From positions 3,190,001 through 3,254,000 of the forward strand of contig NC_087178.1 of NCBI RefSeq assembly GCF_035594125.1: 64,000 nt of DNA, in the 5' to 3' direction. Every line of letters begins with the position of its first letter. Positions within the stretch are counted from its first letter, which is position 1. This stretch comes from Scylla paramamosain (Eukaryota; Arthropoda; Malacostraca; Decapoda; Portunidae). A program made the translations under genes and the position numbers. This document shows, one piece after another, positions 53,778 to 64,000 of the stretch. The notes under the pieces are model-generated. The model was not told the DNA's origin and searched no databases. It saw only the letters and a program-made list of their open reading frames with translations.

Positions 53778-54007
53778 TTAAGCATCGCCATCTCGGATCA
53801 ACCTTCTTCAATGCCCCCGGTCTTCTAAGTCTTTCCCAGTCACACCCATTACAACCATGTTTTCACTACATCCATAAGCCTTGCTCTTAGGTCTCCCTCG
53901 CTCCATTTCACTGCATCCGTAAACCTTCTCTTGAATCTTCTTCTCTTTTTCCTGCCGGGTAGATCTACCTTCAGAATCCTCCTCCCACATATTCCTCTTC
54001 TCTCCAC
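53778..54007 (-). pseudogene. LINE ORF2 C-terminus relic, frameshifted
   Basis: Two minus-strand frames together carry the typical C-terminal signature of another non-LTR lineage. The first reads RRILKVDLPGRKKRRRFKRR and then FTDAVK...LMDVVKTWL; the second continues MGVTGKDLEDRGH, an in-frame TGA where Trp is usual, then RRLIRDGDA and TAA at 53780-53778. The order (LPG-basic-RPK/RRF-MDVV, G-V-T, E-D-R, W-R-R-x-I, G-D) fits the family, so at least one frameshift and one nonsense change are needed. A short internal duplication (VYGCSEM / AYGCSEN in the second frame) is also visible. The relic is not functional. Confidence 0.6.
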
Positions 54008-54261
54008 AATTCGAGGTTTCAATACATCGTGTTACTTTAATTCATTGGCTCCAGGAGTGAAAATATGTACAAGGTATACTTATATGCTTTTTTTCTTTTT
54101 TATAAGTGATATAAAAAATCGCTTCCCTTAACATTATTTAATTTTTCACTCATATTCCATTATTCTCTTCCCATCCTCGGGTTGTATTGTCTCCACCCTC
54201 GCCCTTCACCTCACTGAGAGACGTGTGGGAGGCAACTTTCCTGTATGGAATTCCTGTCATA

Positions 54262-54445
54262 ACCATCTCACTCCCTTTCGCCTTCCCTTTAGTCCACATC
54301 TCACTCCCTTCAGCCTTCCCTTTAGTCTCTACTTTAATTTTTGTCTTCCCTTTAGTCTCCACCTTACTCCCTTTAACCTTCCTTTTAGCTCCCACCTCAT
54401 TCCCATTTGCCTTCCCGCACCTCACTCCCTTTACCACTCCCTTTC
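54262..54445 (+). repeat. Minisatellite, 30-33 bp unit
   Basis: ctccctt..gccttccctttagt recurs at about 54281, 54314, 54344, 54377 and 54410. On the minus strand the 33-bp unit gives an 11-residue repeat (TKGKAKGSEMV and relatives) in a 107-codon open frame without ATG. The preserved frame follows from the multiple-of-three unit. Confidence 0.75.
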
Positions 54446-55039
54446 CTCCGCAGATAGATAATTTATTGACCACAGATTGTGCAAATTATGCACATCACTC
54501 CCTATACCCCTCCCTTTAGTCCTCCCTTTACCTCATGGTGCCCTGGTCCTCTGACACTCCCTCACCTCTCGCCCTAGTATGACCTGCTCCACCCTCCTCC
54601 GTTCACCTTCACCCTGTCCTTATCCTTCCCCTTTATTAGCCTCAGCCGGGCAGGTCTTGGGTCAGGTAGGTCAGGTCATGGGGAAATAACATTGATAAGC
54701 GACACTGAGCTTTGTAAGAGTGCTATTGAAAGGGTCAAGTTGCAAAGTGAGGCTTGTGATTTATACGGAGTTCGCTTTTGTTACTCCCGCGAGTGTTGTG
54801 TGATTTATTTTGGTTATTCATATCTCTTATACTTTTGTGCGTGTTTTTTTTTTTTTAGCTTGAACTGGTGGAATAAATGAAATGAGTCGCGTCCGTGACC
54901 TCTGCATTATTTATTTATTTATTTAGGGTTGTTTGTCTGCTCGTAACTCTTTTCGCTTTTATTTATGATTTTGTTGTTCCTGCTGTTTTATAATTAGTAG
55001 GCGCAGTATTATAGAGGAGTTTGTATTTACATACACACG

Positions 55040-55321
<282 letters not shown>

Positions 55322-55689
55322 CCCATTCCGTCAGAAGGAAACATGAACATCAACAAATTAAACACTCAACAGAAAAAATAAATAAATATATACCAAAACA
55401 AAACATTTTAACGTGAGAAAAGCACACAAATAAAAGCCAAAAGATTTCTCCAGGTGTCGGAGGGAAGCATTTCACCTCACCACTTGAAGGCAAGCACTCT
55501 AATTGCGTGATGTCGCTCGTGCTCACATTTGTAGGATTCCAGTGCACTCCCGAGCCTCATGTCGTCACGCTGAGTGCACAAAAACAACCCACACTCCTCG
55601 TGACCCTGTTGTGCCGCTGCTTCGTCCCTCCCCAGGCGATGTGTTGCCGTCACGCCCACGCTGACTTTGTGAAGGCTTGAAGTCGCTTT

Positions 55690-56290
55690 CTGTTCCTCGC
55701 TCGGAAGGAAATGGTCGTGTTTTATTTCTCGTTAATGTGATTGAAAGGTGGAGGTCAAGACTGGAAAAACTAAGGGATAGATAAGCAGATAATATAAGAC
55801 AAAGCTAAATAAAGAGACGAGGAGACAAGGAGAAATGAAGGTCGTTGTTTTATTTGTAATTAAAAGCGATTTGTAATTAGAAGCGATTGAAAGGAGTCAA
55901 GACGAGAAGACTGAAGGAGTGAGAAAGAAAATATAATAAAAGCGAAATGATAAGGAGGAGGAGAAAGAAAAGCAGTTGCTTTTCGTCGTTTGAAACAAAC
56001 GAAAAAGACAAGATCAAGACAAGCAAACTGAAGAATTAAAATTGAAATAGCACGAGCATACATAAAGAGACACAGAAAGAAACATCGCTTTCTTTATTTA
56101 CACTTGGTAGTCAAACAAAAGACATCAAGACCTGAACACTGAGAAAAAAAAAATGAAGCTAAAATGACACAAACGAAAACAGACGCGGAGAAAGAAAGAA
56201 AGAACGCTGCTTTCATTTATACTTAGAAGCGAACAAAGGACGATACCAAGACGAGAAAGACCGGGGGAAAAAAATATGAAACAACACAAA
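55690..56290 (+). repeat. Degenerate tandem array, 111-142 bp unit
   Basis: Units carry a tt.gctttcatttataatt-like start, aagcgaacgaaag, a tcaagacgagaagactgaag block and a gagacacagagaaagaaa end. The tcaagac word lies at 55755, 55897, 56014, 56125 and (ccaagac) 56246. Purine-rich throughout; no coding frame. Confidence 0.75.
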
Positions 56291-56939
56291 CCAGACACAG
56301 ACGAGAAGACAGACAGACGGACAGAGACACCCACCAACCTTAGACGGCCCTGGAGTCATCAAGAAGTTGGGTCCTCGTGTCCTCTCTCTCCTCTCTCCGC
56401 CCCTCCATCCTTCGCCTTCCTCAGGGGCTCTTCCTCCCTCCGGCCCCTCACCCCCATCCGCCACTTTTGCAACATTTGTGGCTTGAGATCTAATTTCAAC
56501 TCTCTAGGACACCACTTACAAACTTTTCTTCTTGTTCTTCTTCTCTCTTCGATCCAGCTCCCTCAGGTTCCTCTGTGATCCCTCGCCAGGTGCTAGATTG
56601 CAGTTTTCACCATCAGCGTAACTAGCTTGAAGGTAATTAAGGTGTTCTCAGTTCACTAGGCGCATCTATAAGTGTTCGTGCACGTGAGAAACTTCTAATC
56701 GTTTATTGTCTTTTTTTTGTGGAGAAAGTTGTGTTTTGTCGGAGATCGCAAGTTTGGTTCCCCTCATTGCACGGCTGGTGAGCTCTTGATGCGCCCACTC
56801 GTCGACTTTCGTAACTCGGAATATCCAGGCTTTGCAGGACCCGATGAAAATGGGGTTAGAGTTTACTTAGAGTCTTCAGTGTATGCACATCGGCACGCAC
56901 ACAAATACACATACACACAGACATACAGATAACACACAC

Positions 56940-57042
<103 letters not shown>

Positions 57043-57389
57043 GGAGGAGGAAGCTCATTACCAACACACAGGGCCACCCAGAGGACGCCATTACGCCTTT
57101 AAGGGAGTCTTGGGCCGCCTGGTTGGTTGTGGTGGTGGTAGTGGTGGTGGTGGAATGTTCAGGATGGTGACTGGTGAATAGCAGTTGGTATCATTGTGGT
57201 GATGTACATAGTGATTGGCGTGGTAGTGGTGGTGGTGGTGGAGGTTGTCTCCTTTTTTGGTCTTTACTTAAAATATTCGATACCAAACATTCTACCATTG
57301 AATTTACTCTTCATTCGTGTTCTTTACCCAAGTCCATCCTCCTCTTCCGTCTTTCTTTCCTTTATCATCCCTTATTTCTCTTCCCTTCG

Positions 57390-57910
57390 CATCCCCACAT
57401 CTCACCATCACTGTGTTCCAAAAGTCCCTCTCCTTTCTCGTGCCTGTACCCTCACAGCGTCCCCCTGCCCCATTTCTTCCCCTTCTCGTCTCAGGTTCCT
57501 TTGCTCTTCCCTACCTCACAACTCACCATTTCATTCCAAAGTTTCTTCCCTTTTCCATCTATTCCAGTCTTTAGCATCATCCTGTCCCATTCACTGCTTT
57601 CTTGTCCTTCTGTTCCATTTCTGTTCCATCTTACCCACGAATTTCTTCCCTTTCCCATTTCTACAACTCAGCATTTCCCTTACTCACACCTGTTCCATAT
57701 TGTTTCCGGTTTCCTTCCCTTTTCCACCTCTTCCACGTCACTGCTAATTTCTCTCCTATCCTCTTTCCTTTACTACAACTCATAATCTCATTTCATCTTG
57801 CTTCATCTATTCTCTTCCCTTCCTTAGCATCATCGTTTCATCACCGTCCAATCTCACTGCTTTGTCCGTCTCCTCTTGGTCTCTACACCTCCTCATCACG
57901 CCCACAGTCC
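57390..57910 (+). repeat. Degenerate tandem array, 113-145 bp unit
   Basis: c.acaactcacc/agcatttc, followed by ttcca, tttcttcccttttcca and tcttcca words, recurs with starts near 57396, 57517, 57662 and 57775. Overlapping open frames here are Ser/Phe/Pro-rich artefacts. Confidence 0.55.
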
Positions 57911-58160
57911 TCTTCCCCATCCTGATGCCTTCCCTATCCTTCACACCTTCGTCTTTCATCCTTACCGCTCTCTAATGGTAATCTCCCCGACATGATCAGC
58001 CTCACGTTGCCTGGTTGTAAAATCACTCAACGGGAATCCTCAGCTTGCAAATTATACACGACTTGAGAAGGAATCGCTTTTACTCTTACTTCGAAGGATA
58101 GACACGAAGAGACATGTTTGATGGATACAGTTGGCATCTCTTGTTTTGTAACTGGAGAGG

Positions 58161-58161
<1 letters not shown>

Positions 58162-58228
<67 letters not shown>

Positions 58229-58272
58229 GAGTGAGTGAGAGTGAGTGTATAGTGTGTGTGTGTGTGTGTGTG
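58162..58272. repeat. (GA)n, GTGA and (GT)n compound array
   Basis: GA to 58225, gtgagagtga units, then GT to 58272; another GT run at 58342-58364. Confidence 0.95.
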
Positions 58273-58379
58273 TTTGTCTTTGTCTGTAGCATCTGTAAGC
58301 TATACTCTTGTTTTGGAAGCTTGAATAGTTACCCTCCTTCCGTGTGTGTGTGTGTGTGTGTGTGTTTCAGGACTTAGGT

Positions 58380-60400
58380 ATCAGCTCTCCTCTTCTCTTG
58401 CCTGCTCTTCTCTCCTCTTCATGAAAGCCGCGTTAATACCTCTCACCAGGGTTTGTTTCTTAATCCGCTGCTGCACTTTTTCACGCCCAGGACGCTGCGA
58501 GCTCCTGACAAGACGAGAAAAATAGAGGGAAAAGAAGAGACCAAGGTATATAACTCTTACTTTACTCAACGAACATGATAACAGAATCGGGTTACAAAAT
58601 GATGGCAGAGACGGACTGCACCGAGCAAAACCGAATTTACCCCAGCACTCAACGGAGTTTTCTTCCTCTTCTCCTCCATCTTTCTTTTCTCTGGTTTTCT
58701 GGTCCTCTTTTTTTCCTTTTTTTTTTTTTCTTTTTCTTTTCATCAGCGCACAAGGGTTCAAGACATGTGGTTGAGGTGCCTCCGGGAACTCCCTCCTCCC
58801 AGTTCTCTCGTTTACATGATGTTCTCCGTTTTCTGTCTCGTTTCGTCTCGGGGAGGAGGTGAAAACGAAAACTTGGCACTGGTAAAAAAAAACTCATCTC
58901 AGCGTCTCATCGGATTTTGTTGTGTTTTTTCTTTTTGTTCTGTTTAGCAAGAGACACCTCTATGCTCGTCTAATTATTTATTTTTTTGTGATTTTTTTTT
59001 TTGTAGGCTTTTTGTTCCTTTTTCCAGACACTTTCTTTTTCTGTCTTCCTTTCTATCTTCCTTCATTTATCTCTGGTTTCTTGAAGTGCAGCGTGAGTGT
59101 TCGGCATCACCTTCACCTCGCCTGGTCACTCGCCTGCTTCTCGCATCCGCCACCTTCACTTCAGTCTCACGTCACACATCCTCCCCGTCTCTATCTTTTC
59201 GCCTGATAAAGCTGCCTTCACGCTTTTTCACAAGTTTTTCCAGCTCACTTTTCTTTCTCCCATCCGGTTTTCTGTGCGTTTCTTGTCTATCCTTCACATA
59301 ATTTTATCTTTGGCTCATCGTGCAAACTTGGCTTTCAACTGAACTCTTTGTAACCGAGTGACCTTAGGACATTTACACGTGTCAAGAGTCAGAAGAGTAA
59401 GGAAGGAGAGGTTACCATAGTTATCTTGGGTAGGGGAGAGAGGGGCGTCAGGGGGAGTCAGTGAGGGGAGGAGGGTGTTAGGGAGGACTTGAGACATATA
59501 ATCTCGCACACAGAAATACAGGCTCAAAAAATATTTACGAAATCCATATATATATGTATATCAGTCAGGTAAACATTCAGCAGTGTCTTGTTTATATATA
59601 TAGAGTCCGAGTGACATGGATGAGATCGCACATACACAGTTATATTTCGGCCTTACGCAGGTCCTTGTAAGACACTAACGTTCTGTATTCACTGTCATTC
59701 CTTATTCACTATCACCCACACTCACCTCATTACACTGATGATGATAAAAAAGAGAAGGAAAGATCTTATTCAGCCGTGGCAACGTAATGAGTTTTTCCCT
59801 TTTCGTGAGGTGGGCGAATGTTGAAGTTTTTCCTTGAGTTTTCTTTTTGACCATTTTAATGCTTGTCAGCGAGAGGACAAAGAGAGAGTCTCGGCCGAGG
59901 TCAGGAGAGTGCGTGGTGACGAGGGACGAAGAGGAAGAGGAAGAGGAAGAGAAGGATGGAGAGGGAGGAAGAGGAAAGAGAAGTAGGGCGTTGAGGAAGA
60001 AGGCGGCGGATTGTGGTATTTTATGGTCTCGGATGAGTGCACGGTGAGGGTGAAGGGTGAGGGAGTGAGTGAGGGTGGCGGGTGAGGCGGCGGGGCGGTG
60101 TGGGTGAGATGAGGATGGAAGAGAAGGAACAAGACAAAAAATATATACATATAAGGAAAACAAGACATCGGCAATGGAAGAGGTGGGGAGCTAAAACGTG
60201 TCATAGGGTTAAAAATAGTGTGAATAAAAGCTTAAAAAGCATATACACGTTAGAAATTAGTAAGTTAGGATGAAATAAATTGAATAATCTAATTCAGGAA
60301 GCCTTCCCTTCACCAACACCAAACTCAAGGTATTTAGGTTAAAAGTTTTCGTTGTTAGTGAGTGAAATAACTAACATTTTGAAGGAATCCAAAAGAAAAT
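58380..60400. other. Unique DNA downstream of the minus-strand gene
   Basis: Chance frames only. A (GGAAGA)-type purine stretch lies at 59925-59980. Confidence 0.4.
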
Positions 60401-60404
60401 GTCG

Positions 60405-60410
60405 TTTATT
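60405..60410 (-). terminator. Possible polyadenylation signal (AATAAA) for the minus-strand gene
   Basis: Plus-strand TTTATT is AATAAA on the minus strand, about 390 bp beyond the stop codon at 60800. It would give a 3' UTR of ordinary length. Single hexamers are common in AT-rich DNA, so support is weak. Confidence 0.25.
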
Positions 60411-60714
60411 CCCTTAATTATCAAGTCGGGAAGAGAAGGGAAGAAGGAGCAGACGGGAGAAAGAGATAGACGTAATGACTTACCGACTAAAAGATAGAGG
60501 GAAAAAGAGTGAAACCTAAAAGTTTGAAAGGACAGGAAGTGCGAGATTAACGGAGAAGAGTAAGAAAATAAAGAGTAATGCCGGGAAGTGAGGAATGAAG
60601 ACGGAGAAAATGAACGTAGAGAGGCCGGGAGAGGAGGAGGAAAGTTGAGGTGGAGTGGATGGCAGTAAGTGAGGGAATTAGGACGCGAGAGGTGGTGCTG
60701 GAGTGCGGTGGCAT

Positions 60715-60797
60715 GGCGGAGTGGTGGAGTGTGGTGGGGGGCGGCGTGGGGCTGGGGGCGGGGTCGTGGCGGGGCGGGGTGGGGCGGGGCGGGGCTT
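60715..60797 (+). other. G-rich tract, potential G-quadruplex, just past the stop codon
   Basis: The plus strand has a dense series of GGGG runs (ggggggcgg, gtggggc, ggggcgggg, repeated) directly downstream of the minus-strand stop codon. The mRNA would be C-rich here; the G-rich strand is the template. Quadruplex folding is inferred from the spacing of the G runs. Confidence 0.45.
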
Positions 60798-60799
60798 TA

Positions 60800-61038
60800 T
60801 CATAACCTCTGGACGGCCTGTTCGAGGATGGTGACTTTTTTCTCCTTCCTGAGGGTGGAGGTCCTGGGCGGCGGCGGCGGCTCGGGCACGTCCCCCACGA
60901 AGGCCGCCCACCCGTTAGGCCTGCCATCGCCGCCCCCGCCCTGCCCGCCACACCCACTCTCCACCGCGCACACCTCCCCCGGCGGAAGATCCCTCACCAC
61001 CGTCCACGCCCTCTGCACCTCCTCCTGGGTCGCCTGGT
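60800..61038 (-). CDS. Terminal coding exon of the same unidentified gene
   Basis: Seen: the minus strand reads ...ctctcctccacag and then 239 bp opening with AC, which completes the Asp codon begun by the exon at 63534-63640. This is followed by 78 sense codons and TGA at 60802-60800. The peptide starts QATQEEVQRAWTVVRDLPPG, passes through a Gly-rich linker (CGGQGGGGDG), a GWAAFVGDVPEPPPPP segment, and ends KEKKVTILEQAVQRL. The Gln/Glu-rich start and the basic end look like conserved short helices separated by disordered linkers. GC is far above the surrounding DNA. Two adjacent exons with matching phase and both borders canonical are unlikely by chance, so I trust the model although no family was recognised. 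Together the exons give the last ~114 residues of a protein whose main domains lie upstream of the window. The intron (61039-63533) is about 2.5 kb and holds a very long CA array. Confidence 0.65.
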
Positions 61039-63533
<2,495 letters not shown>

Positions 63534-63640
63534 CAATCGTTGCCACGGATTGGGTGCGCGTCCTTGAGTCACCGCCCTCCCTCAGTAGCGTGGGCGGCTC
63601 TATGGTAAAGGAAGTCTCCCGGCTGGCGCCCCTGGGAGAC
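63534..63640 (-). CDS. Internal coding exon of an unidentified gene
   Basis: Seen in the sequence: on the minus strand a pyrimidine-rich acceptor (ctccccctccttcag) precedes 107 bp that end at a donor (ATTG|gtgagacg). Only one of three frames is open; it starts with one base that completes an upstream codon and ends with a single G, so it is in phase 2 at the start and phase 1 at the end. The peptide has about 35 residues, beginning SPRGASRETSFTIEPP and ending DSRTRTQSVATI. RTRTQS fits the RxRxxS consensus used by AKT/SGK-type kinases and often by 14-3-3 proteins; this is a motif match only. The downstream exon at 60800-61038 begins with the two bases that complete the split codon. The preceding exon is not visible before the window edge at 64000. 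I do not recognise the protein; the Ser/Thr/Arg-rich, Pro-containing composition suggests a disordered cytoplasmic tail. Confidence 0.6.
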
Positions 63641-64000
63641 CTGAAGGAGGGGGAGAGAAAAGGTCATGAAGTCAGGACGGAAAGATCGATGTGCTGGTGT
63701 GGGAGTGTCCGGGCTTTTTTTTTTTTTTTTTTTTTATGGAGGTTTTGTCCCGTTTCGTTTTTATGGAGTGTGTACGGAAGTGTAATTTAGATGTAAAAGG
63801 CGTTTGTAGTGCCAACGATAGACGAGGAATGGTGGTATTTTGATTTTGCGAGAGGAATTGTGGCTGCGGTGTGGGCGTGTTTGAGGGAGAATAAAACCGA
63901 GAGGGTATATTCTCCTTGTGTGGCTGGAAGATACGGTACAGAGTGACGGAGGAGCGAGAGGAGGAGCAAGAAGAGGAAGAGGAGGAAGGAAACCGTTTGA

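Noticed and set aside
56717..56932. 71-codon frame MWRKLCFVGDRKFGSPHC...
   Set aside because: Reads partly protein-like but has no splice border or recognised motif and runs into a CA/TC array.

Overview
The window looks like a piece of nuclear DNA from an arthropod, most probably a decapod crustacean (crab or shrimp). The reasons are an extreme density of simple repeats (36 AG/CT arrays counted by eye, the longest 273 bp and uninterrupted), decayed non-LTR retrotransposon tails of a kind I associate with decapods, and coding sequence split by introns. This placement is inference, because no rRNA, tRNA or named gene anchors it. There is nothing bacterial here: no operons, no CRISPR, no phage. 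Nearly all long open frames are artefacts of repeats; (CT)n, (AG)n, (AC)n and (CCT)n have no stop codons and read as runs of SL, RE, TH or S/P/L.

Layout. 0-5 kb: pyrimidine-rich low-complexity DNA with two old tandem arrays and a purine/pyrimidine strand switch near 3.57 kb. 5-11 kb: many dinucleotide arrays and one copy of a dispersed repeat (7.8 kb). 11.7-12.4 kb: a frame-conserved but stop-interrupted coiled-coil-like relic. 13.8-14.8 kb: the second copy of the dispersed repeat and a LINE reverse-transcriptase relic. 16.8-18.35 kb: a degenerate tandem satellite. 20-21 kb: the third-longest CT array and a unique GC-rich block with a hairpin. 23.3 kb: a GC-box-rich block with a possible first exon. 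25-34 kb: AG-oriented arrays, a 120-160 bp tandem array, and a LINE tail at 29.2 kb. 34.5-50.4 kb: a pyrimidine-strand domain in which all 13 dinucleotide arrays are CT on the plus strand, with further tandem arrays, including one carrying four copies of the palindrome GTTACGTAAC. 50.8-52.2 kb: a compound trinucleotide array of inverted order around a LINE tail. 53.8-54.0 kb: a second, frameshifted LINE C-terminus. 55-58 kb: CA array and two more tandem arrays. 60.4-63.64 kb: the only convincing gene fragment.

That gene is on the minus strand. A 107-bp internal exon (63534-63640) and a 239-bp terminal exon (60800-61038) both have canonical splice borders, and their phases join without a gap (G + AC = Asp). 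They encode the C-terminal tail, about 114 residues, of an unrecognised protein with an RxRxxS kinase/14-3-3-type motif and a poly-proline stretch. The rest of the gene must lie upstream, beyond the right edge of the window.

The most repeated structural theme is not a gene family. It is more than ten local, strongly diverged tandem arrays with units of about 70-157 bp, unrelated in sequence to each other, scattered through the window. I did not find a convincing new biological system; the best leads are the TTACGTAA array, the inverted compound array around the LINE tail, and the orientation domains of the AG/CT repeats.
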